Origin: Clostridiales bacterium
Lineage (GTDB): Bacteria; Bacillota; Clostridia; Oscillospirales; Oscillospiraceae
Assembly: GCA_009774055.1 (NCBI GenBank)
Contig: VSNB01000150.1
Coordinates: 1-8,346 of the forward strand
Length of the DNA stretch: 8,346 bases
Reading direction: 5' to 3'
Shown here: in pieces, positions 1 through 5,556 of the stretch
Position numbering within the stretch: position 1 is the stretch's first letter
How the letters are laid out: each line of letters opens with the position of its first letter
Made by a program: the position numbers and the translations under genes
The notes under the pieces: generated by a model
The model's input: only the letters and a program-made list of their open reading frames with translations
What the model was told of the DNA's origin: nothing
Database searches by the model: none

Positions 1-13
1 GAGGGTGCTTTTG

Positions 14-188
14 GTTCTTTTCCCACAAGGGAAAAGAACGCCCCCGCGCCGGCGAGGCGCGAAGCTAAACGAAAGAAAAAGCCCCGACGCCCCGCAGGGG
101 CGGTACGAAACATCCTTCAACGAAGAGAGAAGGGCGGAGCGGTCCGCAGGGCCGCAGAAGAATTTGCCGTGCCGCCCGCAGGGCGGCA
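14..188. repeat. Cluster of five short hairpins upstream of hom
   Basis: This leader before hom holds five inverted repeats: 14-24/29-39 (11 bp, loop ACAA), 45-50/56-61 (6 bp, loop GGCGA), 88-93/97-102 (6 bp), 139-145/149-155 (7 bp with one G-T pair) and 170-177/181-188 (8 bp). The last three share a GCA triloop inside a CC-GCA-GG core. None is followed by a T-run, so they do not look like intrinsic terminators. They could be REP-like extragenic repeats or a structured 5' leader. No T-box, lysine riboswitch or clear sigma-A promoter is visible, so the hom promoter may lie to the left of the window. Confidence 0.6.
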
Positions 189-211
189 GGGAAGAGAAAG
201 GGAGAAAGAAA

Positions 212-1378
212 ATGGCTAATTTTGCAATTATGGGTTTCGGAACCGTGGGAAGCGGCGTAGCCGAAGTACTCCGCATGAACGCTGACTCCATCGCGGCAAA
301 GCTGGGCGAACCCCTTAAACTGAAATATATTCTTGATGTCCGGGATTTATCCGCGACCCCCTACGCCGGCGTGGCGGTAAAGGATTTCTCCGTGCTGGAG
401 AACGACCCCGACCTGGACGTGGTGGTGGAATCCATCGGCGGGGCTAAAGTCGCCCTGGACTTTACCCGCCGGGCCCTGATGGCCGGCAAGCACGTGGTTA
501 CCTCCAACAAGGAGCTGGTGGCTTCCCACGGGAAGGAACTCCTTTCTATTGCCAGGGAGAAAAACGTCAACTACCTCTTCGAGGCCAGCGTGGGCGGGGG
601 CATTCCCGTGCTGCGCCCCCTGTTCCAGTGTCTGGCGGGAAACCAGATCGAGGAAATCGTGGGTATCCTCAATGGGACCACCAACTATATCCTCACCCGG
701 ATGGTGAAGGGCGGCATCCCCTTTGACGAGGCCCTGAAGGAGGCCCAGGCCAAGGGCTACGCCGAGCAGAATCCCGCCGCCGACGTGGAGGGGCTGGACG
801 CAGGGCGGAAGATATGCATCCTCTCTGATCTGGCCTGGGGGAAGGAGGTCCTGCCGGAGAAGATCAGCGTCCAGGGAATCAGCGGACTGGATCTGAAGGA
901 TGTGGCCATTGCCAGCGAGGCCGGATACCGGGTGAAGCTGCTGGGCCGGGCCCTGCGTTTGGCGGACGGGAGGCAGGCGGCCTATGTGGCCCCCCATCTG
1001 GTGAGCGGGGACTGTCCCATCGCGCCGGTGGACGACGTGTTCAACGCCATTATGATCCGGGGCAACGCCGTAGGCGACGTGATGTTCTACGGACGGGGCG
1101 CGGGGGACCTGCCCACCGCCTCCGCCGTCATGGGCGACGTCATCGACGCGCTGCAGCACCGGACCAGACGACGGGAGCTGGGCTGGAGTGAAAGCGCGGA
1201 CCTGGCGGGTCTGGAGGAGCTCGTCATGCCCTGGTACCTGCGGGGCGATTTCGCGGCCCCGGTGGACTGCCGGGTGCTGTCCGGCGGCGCGGTGATGACC
1301 AAGCCCATGACCGCCGGGGAGGCGAAGGCTTTGGCGGAAAAGCTGGGCGCGATGGTGATTCTGCCGGTTCTGCAATAA
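212..1378 (+). CDS. hom: Homoserine dehydrogenase
   Basis: It reduces aspartate 4-semialdehyde to homoserine with NAD(P)H, the branch step towards threonine and methionine, in the cytoplasm. The 388-residue product opens with a Rossmann motif GFGTVGSG (residues 8-15), then TSNKELVA with the conserved lysine K100, NGTTNYIL (154-161), and the catalytic block AEQNPAADVEGLDAGRK (184-200) with D196 and K200. GRGAGDLPTASAVMGD (294-309) is the usual late signature. The start is ATG 212, preceded by AAAGGGAG about 8 bases away; the frame is open 69 codons further upstream, but that stretch is hairpin-rich and unlike any homoserine dehydrogenase. Family members with a full C-terminal ACT domain have about 430 residues, so the last 50 or so here look like a shortened or degenerate ACT domain. 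Aspartokinase follows 67 bases downstream, consistent with one operon. Confidence 0.96.
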   Translation: MANFAIMGFGTVGSGVAEVLRMNADSIAAKLGEPLKLKYILDVRDLSATPYAGVAVKDFSVLENDPDLDVVVESIGGAKVALDFTRRALMAGKHVVTSNKELVASHGKELLSIAREKNVNYLFEASVGGGIPVLRPLFQCLAGNQIEEIVGILNGTTNYILTRMVKGGIPFDEALKEAQAKGYAEQNPAADVEGLDAGRKICILSDLAWGKEVLPEKISVQGISGLDLKDVAIASEAGYRVKLLGRALRLADGRQAAYVAPHLVSGDCPIAPVDDVFNAIMIRGNAVGDVMFYGRGAGDLPTASAVMGDVIDALQHRTRRRELGWSESADLAGLEELVMPWYLRGDFAAPVDCRVLSGGAVMTKPMTAGEAKALAEKLGAMVILPVLQ

Positions 1379-1391
1379 CCATTTTGTCCCT

Positions 1392-1414
1392 GTGGCACTA
1401 TAATGGAGTGTCAC
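1392..1414 (+). promoter_or_regulatory. Hairpin with TATAAT in its loop between hom and aspartokinase
   Basis: The hom-aspartokinase spacer holds an 8-bp inverted repeat (GTGGCACT at 1392-1399, AGTGTCAC at 1407-1414, one G-T pair). A perfect TATAAT -10 hexamer (1399-1404) covers the last base of the left arm and the loop. No convincing -35 box lies 16-18 bases upstream, so promoter status is uncertain. It could be an internal promoter with a palindromic operator or an RNA hairpin. The aspartokinase RBS (GAGGAAGG, 1431-1438) is downstream and free of it. Confidence 0.35.
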
Positions 1415-1445
1415 CTCAATTTGCCTGAGAGAGGAAGGTTCCCTT

Positions 1446-2660
1446 ATGAGCTTAATTGTACAAAAATTCGGCGGCAGCTCCGTCCGGGATGCCCAGCGCA
1501 TCCGGAACGTGGCCGGCATCATCGCCGATACTTATAGAGCCGGCAACCAGGTCATGGTGGTTCTGTCCGCCCAGGGCGACACCACCGACGACCTGATTGA
1601 AAAGGCGCGGGAGATCAATCCCAAGGCCTCCAAGAGGGAGACGGACATGCTCCTGAGCACCGGCGAGCAGATCTCCATCGCCCTGTGCGCCATGGCACTG
1701 GAGGGCATGGGCCTGCCGGTGGTGAGTCTGGCGGCCTGGCAGGTGGGCGTGCATACCACCAGCGCCTACTCCGACGCCCGGATTCAGCGCATTGACTCTG
1801 AGCGCATTCAGCAGGAGCTGGATAAGAACAAGATCGTCCTGGTGGCCGGCTTCCAGGGGGTTAATCGCTTCGGCGACGTGACTACCCTGGGCCGGGGCGG
1901 GTCCGACACCAGCGCCGTGGCCTTGGCCGCCGCCTTCCGGGCGGACTTGTGCCAGATTTATACTGATGTGGACGGCGTGTATACCACGGACCCCCGGGTG
2001 GTTTCCGGCGCGGTGAAGCTGGAGGAGATTACTTACGACGAGATGCTGGAGCTGGCCAGCCAGGGAGCCCAGGTGCTCCACAACCGCAGCGTGGAACTGG
2101 CAAAAAAGTACCGTGTGAATATGGAAGTCGTGTCCAGCCTGGAGAAGAAGCCCGGCACGAAAGTGAAGGAGGTCGTCAAAATGGAAAAGACAAACATCGC
2201 CGGCGTGGCGAAGGATACAAGCATCGCGCGGATTGCGGTAGTGGGGCTGGAACACAATCCCGGCGTGGCCTTCCGGGTGTTCTCCCTGCTGGGCAGGGCC
2301 AACATCAATGTGGACGCTATCATCCAGTCCATCGGGCGGGATACCAGCAAGGACATCAGCTTCACCCTGCCCCGGGCTGATGTAGAGGAGGCCACGAGGG
2401 TGCTGGAGGAGCAGAAAGACGCCCTGGGCTTCGACCACCTGACGGTGGAGGACAAGATCGCTAAGGTATCCATCGTGGGCGCGGGGATGATGACCACCCC
2501 CGGTGTGGCTGCGAAGATGTTCGAGGCGTTGTATGATGCTAACATCAATATCCAGATGATCAACACCAGTGAGATCCGGGTTTCCGTTCTCATCGACGAG
2601 GAAAACACCACGGCCGCCGTCCGGGCAGTCCATGACAAGTTCTTCGGCGACGAGAACTGA
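1446..2660 (+). CDS. lysC: Aspartokinase, class II alpha subunit with tandem ACT domains
   Basis: It phosphorylates aspartate to aspartyl-4-phosphate, the first step to lysine, threonine and methionine. The 404-residue protein has an amino-acid kinase domain (about 1-240) with KFGGSSV (7-13), STGEQ (71-75), TTLGRGGSDTSA (146-157) and YTDVDGVYTTDPR (172-184). Two ACT domains follow (about 263-335 and 338-404), with the usual NPGVAFRVF and TPGVAAKMF helix starts; these bind end-product amino acids for feedback control. ATG 1446 has GAGGAAGG seven bases upstream. Length and layout match B. subtilis LysC (about 408 residues) and not the fused ThrA type. An in-frame internal start at codon 246 probably also makes a free ACT subunit. 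No lysine riboswitch is seen ahead of it. Which end product inhibits this enzyme cannot be told from sequence. Confidence 0.96.
   Translation: MSLIVQKFGGSSVRDAQRIRNVAGIIADTYRAGNQVMVVLSAQGDTTDDLIEKAREINPKASKRETDMLLSTGEQISIALCAMALEGMGLPVVSLAAWQVGVHTTSAYSDARIQRIDSERIQQELDKNKIVLVAGFQGVNRFGDVTTLGRGGSDTSAVALAAAFRADLCQIYTDVDGVYTTDPRVVSGAVKLEEITYDEMLELASQGAQVLHNRSVELAKKYRVNMEVVSSLEKKPGTKVKEVVKMEKTNIAGVAKDTSIARIAVVGLEHNPGVAFRVFSLLGRANINVDAIIQSIGRDTSKDISFTLPRADVEEATRVLEEQKDALGFDHLTVEDKIAKVSIVGAGMMTTPGVAAKMFEALYDANINIQMINTSEIRVSVLIDEENTTAAVRAVHDKFFGDEN
2166..2183 (+). promoter_or_regulatory. Internal RBS and ATG for aspartokinase beta subunit
   Basis: Inside lysC, AAGGAGGT (2166-2173) lies seven bases before an in-frame ATG at 2181-2183, codon 246. 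Starting here gives a 159-residue protein of just the two ACT domains (2181-2660). In B. subtilis aspartokinase II the beta subunit is known to be made from an in-frame internal start at an equivalent place, giving alpha2-beta2 enzyme. The near-consensus Shine-Dalgarno here, stronger than that of the full-length start, supports the same arrangement. Confidence 0.75.
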
Positions 2661-2690
2661 GGCTGTTCCGGTTTCCTGGCGTATCCGTTG

Positions 2691-2726
2691 AAAACTCCCC
2701 GCCCGTGGATGTGGGCGGGGAGTTTT
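2691..2726 (+). terminator. Intrinsic terminator after aspartokinase
   Basis: A perfect 14-bp inverted repeat (2691-2704 and 2713-2726) with an 8-base loop starts 30 bases past the aspartokinase stop. Its right arm ends in TTTT, followed by GCGTTATTAT. Because the left arm begins AAAA, it could also act on the - strand. Confidence 0.9.
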
Positions 2727-2762
2727 GCGTTATTATAGGGCCTGTATTTATAGGCGGCGCGT

Positions 2763-3023
2763 ATAGCTACCACAGAGGATATTCTATATTTCAAGTATTT
2801 CTCTGGAGAAATACCCAATTTTATAACCAGAGTGAACGATCACGGCAGGCTTGAAAAGCGGGACTATCATTTGCTGACAGACCTGTCCTAGCTGCCGCAG
2901 CGGACAGAATGAGAAGGACTGCAAGTCGTTGGCATGGTGACTACCTCTGCCAACTGAGGCGATGAAACCATAACAGATACCCGGTATTTTCTCTCTTCTA
3001 TTACCGATTATGTCTCCGCTTAA
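2763..3023 (+). pseudogene. Decayed ISAs1-family transposase fragment
   Basis: Read in the frame of 2763, this stretch gives ISAs1-like transposase sequence interrupted by stops. DILYFKYFSGEIPNF is followed by NDHGRLEKRDYHLLTDLS, which resembles the HGRIEKR-x-Y-x-L-x-TDI-x-WL core of that family. After TAG (2889-2891) come LPQRTE, TGA (2910-2912), EGLQVVGMVTTSAN, TGA (2955-2957), GDETITDTRYFLSSITD and TAA (3021-3023). The first two stops fall where family members have tryptophan, so TGG to TAG/TGA changes explain them. The N-terminal part is absent: the lysC terminator lies only 36 bases upstream. Weak similarity may continue to about 3180 in shifted frames, including a TLH triplet near 3073, but I cannot follow it with confidence. 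The assignment is from memory of the family motif, not a search. Confidence 0.72.
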
Positions 3024-3211
3024 CTAGAATGTTATGCAATGTTCTGCGCAAAACTGTTCTGGTACTCTGCATAAATGCTGACTCTGGCCTCGACTCAACA
3101 TCCAGAAAAAGAGCTTTGTTGCCGAACTCAACCCTTTGCGCTTTTTGATATTTTTTCACCTAATTTTAAATGCAAGTCAAGGAAATGACGCTAATAGACT
3201 ACCTGTTCTCT
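3024..3211. other. AT-richer decayed intergenic stretch
   Basis: No intact coding region, promoter or RNA gene is visible. It follows the ISAs1 remnant directly and may be its degraded C-terminal part; phrases such as GTLHKC, a stop and RLNIQKKSFVAELNPLRFL (+ strand, about 3063-3150) vaguely resemble the LHW-x-LDV ... AEN-x-LLR end of those transposases, with frame shifts. The composition is clearly lower in GC than the flanking genes. Confidence 0.4.
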
Positions 3212-3243
3212 TGAACCGCCCCAATTTGTGCGGACAGCACAAA
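3212..3243. repeat. Possible solitary IS3-like inverted-repeat end
   Basis: TGAACCGCCCC at 3212-3222 followed by a TTTGTGC-GGACA-GCACAAA inverted repeat (3225-3231/3237-3243) looks like the tip of an IS3-type element, which often starts with TGA plus a C-run and carries a GGACA-like motif. No transposase or partner end belonging to it is present. It abuts the end of the IS630 remnant, so it may have been the site that element entered. The assignment is weak. Confidence 0.3.
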
Positions 3244-3264
3244 AAAGAGGGCCTAGAGCAATTC

Positions 3265-3587
3265 TCAAAATAAACCATAAGCAGCACATCGAAACCAGCC
3301 CGCACAATCATCAGGAGGAACACAGTTGAAAGCAAAACAAATGGCAGCAGGAAGCATCTCAGGAGAACGGACTCGAAGTTTTCTCAAAATTGCCTTGACT
3401 TAGATCAGAGCTTTTCAATCGGGTTCAAATCCTGGCTGTACGGCGGTAAATAAAGGACATCCGCCCCAGCGGTATGCAGCAGCTCGCCCACTGCCTGAAT
3501 GTGGTGCGTTCTGAGATTGTCCATGACCACAACGTCACCCGGACGGAGTGTAGGCATCACGGAAAGGACTTCTGCAAGCTGTTCAAG
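3265..3587 (-). pseudogene. IS630-family transposase, C-terminal fragment with stop and frameshift
   Basis: The - strand carries the second half of an IS630/Tc1-mariner-type DDE transposase. From 3587 it reads LEQLAEVLSVMPTLRPGD, then VVVMDNLRTHH with the second catalytic Asp, and YLPPYSQDLNPIEKL with the catalytic Glu; the two are separated by 34 residues, the expected spacing. A TGA at 3407-3405 replaces the tryptophan of the usual EK-[LM]-W-SK. After SK a one-base loss near 3397-3398 shifts the frame. In the corrected frame the protein continues KAILRKLRVRSPEMLPAAI and then DDCAGWFRCAAYG, the normal C-terminus, to a genuine stop at 3267-3265. The N-terminal half with the first Asp is missing because the sequence changes to IS30 at 3576-3587. 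The outer tip may lie at TA 3254-3255 (CTAGAGCAATTC). Confidence 0.85.
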
Positions 3588-3890
3588 AGTATCACAGTGG
3601 ACAACGGCTCCGAATTTGCCGACTGCGCCGGGATGGAGAAGTCCTGCCGCCGGAAGGGCAAGCGAACGAAGCTCTATTATTGCCATCCATATAGTGCCTA
3701 CGAGCGGGGCAGCAATGAGAATATGAACAGGATGATTCGATGGTTTTTCCCGAAGAGAACCCACTTTGGCGAAGTGACCGACAAGGACATCCAGCGGGCG
3801 GAGGATTGGATTAACTCTTATCCCCGCCGTGTGCTGGGTTGGCGATCAGCCGATGCCGCCATGAGGGAGTGTCTGGCGCAGGTCGCCTAA
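3576..3890 (+). pseudogene. IS30-family transposase, C-terminal fragment
   Basis: From 3576 the + strand encodes KLFKSITVDNGSEF, then YYCHPYSAYERGSNENMNR and FFPKRTHF, WINSYPRRVLGW and the C-terminus, ending in TAA at 3888-3890. These are hallmark IS30 transposase blocks. The Asp of VDNGSEF and the Glu of YERGSNEN are 33 residues apart, as in the family's DD(33)E site. The helix-turn-helix and first catalytic Asp are absent: upstream sequence belongs, on the other strand, to IS630. An ATG at 3474 is in frame, but its first 34 codons are antisense IS630 and not a true N-terminus. The frame is still open, so this copy is less decayed than its neighbours. The right inverted repeat is probably within about 40 bases of the stop, but no partner is present. 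Confidence 0.88.
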
Positions 3891-3977
3891 ATTAAACTTG
3901 AATTTCTTTCCAGTTGAGACGCCATATAGGCCCTCGGCGGCTTTGCTATGGTCATTTTGTGGTTAAACTATACAAAT

Positions 3978-4008
3978 AACGGCACTCCGTTTTGTGCGGA
4001 GTGCCGTT
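3978..4008 (+). terminator. Intrinsic terminator downstream of the IS30 remnant
   Basis: A 12-bp perfect inverted repeat (AACGGCACTCCG at 3978-3989, partner 3997-4008, loop TTTTGTG) is followed by TTATTATTGTTT. This is a classic + strand terminator. No intact + strand gene precedes it, so it may be left over from a gene lost during the IS insertions or may insulate the IS region. Confidence 0.85.
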
Positions 4009-4047
4009 TTATTATTGTTTGCTGCAATTTATTCTTGACATTTTAGT

Positions 4048-4211
4048 TAGGGCATGTTTGAAAAATGTCAAAACGCCCAAGCAGCGGATCTTTTTCCGCT
4101 GTGCGGCGTTAAAAATTCTTGAAATCCGTCAGGATTCCTGCGAATTTTTGCCTTGCCCAGCGAAAAAATCTCTCGCTGTTGGGCATTCCGCCATTTATCA
4201 AACAAGCCCTA
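4048..4211. mobile_element. Foldback MITE with 20-bp terminal inverted repeats
   Basis: The ends TAGGGCATGTTTGAAAAATG (4048-4067) and the inverted copy at 4192-4211 match at 18 of 20 positions. The TA at each outer edge (4048-4049, 4210-4211) suggests a TA target duplication around a 160-bp element. The interior is also an imperfect palindrome: GCCCAAGCAGCGG near the left mirrors the CGCTGTTGGGC near the right, TTAAAAATTC mirrors GAATTTTTGC, and the exact centre is AATCC-GTCA-GGATT (4123-4136). It contains no gene; the open frame at 3992-4225 is chance. The tips agree at 17 of 20 positions with the end of the IS5-like element at 8271-8290, which makes that IS family the likely mobilising transposase. 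Confidence 0.8.
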
Positions 4212-4276
4212 GGGCGGAGGACTAAAAGAGAATTTTTCGTCAAAATCATGCCGTTTTTCCATCCCACCCCTAGCAG

Positions 4277-4305
4277 GGGGGGCTTCGCCTGATGCGAAGC
4301 CCCCC
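4277..4305 (-). terminator. GC-rich hairpin after cdd, possible terminator
   Basis: A 12-bp perfect inverted repeat (4277-4288 and 4294-4305, 5-base loop) begins 12 bases beyond the cdd stop on the - strand. No U-tract follows it on the - strand, and only ATTTCT follows on the + strand. It is well placed to end the esterase-udp-cdd operon or to protect the 3' end. Confidence 0.6.
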
Positions 4306-4317
4306 ATTTCTGCCGTT

Positions 4318-4746
4318 TTACAGCGTTTCCTCCAGGTTCCCGGGCCCGAAGCCCATGGGCAGGAGATCTTTGAGGGTATAAACCTGATACATATCCCGGC
4401 TCACAGCCAGGATGATCTCGAACGCCTCTGGGCTGCAGAACTCCATCATCACCTGTCGGCACACGCCGCAGGGCGGCGTCAGATCCGACAGCGCCCCCTC
4501 CGGACCGCCCACAATGCAGATCGCCCGGAACTGCCGTGCCCCCTCACTGACCGCCTTGAAAAAGGCGGTGCGCTCCGCGCAGTTGGAGGGGCCGTAGGCC
4601 GCATTCTCGATGTTGCAGCCCGTATACACCCGCCCGTCTTCCGCCAGCAGCGCCGCCCCTACCTTGAAATGGGAGTAGGGCACGTAGGCGAAGTCCAGCA
4701 TGGCGATGGCCGCGTCGATGAGGGACTGGATTTGCTCCTTCTCCAT
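4318..4746 (-). CDS. cdd: Cytidine deaminase
   Basis: It hydrolytically deaminates cytidine and deoxycytidine to uridine and deoxyuridine. The 142-residue size fits the small homotetrameric zinc type. The zinc and active-site motifs are complete: NCAERTA (C56 as zinc ligand, E58 as proton shuttle) and PPCGVCRQ (C93 and C96 as zinc ligands). YVPYSHFKVGAALL (21-34) and GCNIENAAYG (43-52) form the substrate pocket. The C-terminal LLPMGFGPGNL corresponds to the family's LLP-x-x-F-x-x-x-L. The start ATG is 12 bases after the udp stop, and its RBS overlaps that stop (TAAGGAGG), which suggests translational coupling. It supplies uridine to the phosphorylase encoded just upstream. Confidence 0.97.
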   Translation of the reverse strand: MEKEQIQSLIDAAIAMLDFAYVPYSHFKVGAALLAEDGRVYTGCNIENAAYGPSNCAERTAFFKAVSEGARQFRAICIVGGPEGALSDLTPPCGVCRQVMMEFCSPEAFEIILAVSRDMYQVYTLKDLLPMGFGPGNLEETL

Positions 4747-4758
4747 CGCTCCGCCTCC

Positions 4759-5541
4759 TTATCTGCCCTGGGTCCGGTCCTCCCGGATCAGGTTCCGTAC
4801 CGCCTGGACCGCCACCCGGACAGCCATGTCCGTGTCGTGCACCACGGGATTGGGCAGCCCCGCCTTCTCCCGCTCCTGATTGGCCATCACCAAAAAGCAG
4901 GACCCGACCCGCACACGCAGGGCCCCGCCTACGATGAACAGCGCTGCCGATTCCATTTCCGAGGCCAGGCAGCCCATCCGCTTCCACGCCTCCCACTTGT
5001 TCAGCAGCTCATAGCCCACCGGCTTGCTCGCCGGATCGTGCTGGCCGTAGAACGAGTCCTTGCACTGGACCACGCCCACATGGGACTTCAGCCCCAGTTC
5101 CCCCGCCGCCGCCACCAAAGCGTTGACCACCCCGATGTCCGGCACGGCAGGGTACTCGATGGGGGCGTACTCCCGGCTGGCGCCCTCCATGCGCACCGCG
5201 CCGCTGGCGATGACAATGTCCCCGCTGCATACCTCCGGCTGCATTCCGCCGCAGGTGCCGATGCGCACGAAGGTGTCCGCCCCCGCCTGAACCAGCTCCT
5301 CCAGTGCAATGGAGGCGGAAGGACCGCCGATGCCGGTGGAGGTGACGCTGACCTTCACTCCGTCCAGGGTTCCGGTATAGGTCACATACTCCCGGCTGTC
5401 GGCCATGAGCTGGGGTTCGTCAAAGTATTGGGCGATCTTTACGCACCGCTTGGGGTCCCCCGGCAGGATCACGTAGCGGCCCACGTCCCCACGTCCCACC
5501 TGGATATGGTAAAGCTTCTTCGCGTCTTCCGAATAATTCAT
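4759..5541 (-). CDS. udp: Uridine phosphorylase-type nucleoside phosphorylase
   Basis: It reversibly cleaves uridine with phosphate to uracil and ribose 1-phosphate. The 260-residue protein belongs to the hexameric NP-I family. GDPKR (28-32) and RIGTCGG (93-99) are phosphate-binding, SVTSTGIGGPSASIALEEL is the family signature (65-83), QCKDSFYGQH (159-168) lies at the base site and EMES (196-199) binds ribose. E. coli Udp uses Gln166 and Arg168 in FYPGQER to recognise uracil; here the glutamine (Q167) is kept but the next residues are HDP, so an equivalent arginine is not obvious and the exact base preference is less certain. The RBS GAGAGGAGA lies between the esterase stop and ATG 5541. It is the middle gene of a three-gene operon. 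Confidence 0.92.
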   Translation of the reverse strand: MNYSEDAKKLYHIQVGRGDVGRYVILPGDPKRCVKIAQYFDEPQLMADSREYVTYTGTLDGVKVSVTSTGIGGPSASIALEELVQAGADTFVRIGTCGGMQPEVCSGDIVIASGAVRMEGASREYAPIEYPAVPDIGVVNALVAAAGELGLKSHVGVVQCKDSFYGQHDPASKPVGYELLNKWEAWKRMGCLASEMESAALFIVGGALRVRVGSCFLVMANQEREKAGLPNPVVHDTDMAVRVAVQAVRNLIREDRTQGR

Positions 5542-5556
5542 GGTCTGCTCTCCTCT

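Noticed and set aside
5..211. N-terminal extension of 69 codons on homoserine dehydrogenase
   Set aside because: It is low-complexity, Arg/Lys-rich translation of a hairpin cluster; a good RBS precedes ATG 212, where family similarity begins.
1379..1445. Riboswitch or T-box upstream of aspartokinase
   Set aside because: The spacer is only 67 bases; no T-box or lysine riboswitch core is visible, only a small hairpin.
347..1522. Long open frame antisense to hom
   Set aside because: Gene-shadow composition (His/Gly/Gln/Val-rich), no motifs, no RBS; hom on the other strand is certain.
1452..2633. Long open frame antisense to aspartokinase
   Set aside because: Same shadow composition with no recognisable domain; a result of GC-rich codon use in aspartokinase.
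2727..3400. tRNA, small RNA or CRISPR array in the gene-poor region
   Set aside because: No cloverleaf or regularly spaced direct repeats; the sequence is explained by IS remnants.
3588..3764. N-terminal 59 residues of the open frame holding the IS630 fragment
   Set aside because: This part is antisense to the IS30 transposase; true IS630 similarity starts at 3587.
3992..4225. Possible 77-residue gene over the MITE
   Set aside because: It starts inside a terminator hairpin, runs through a palindromic element and has no RBS.
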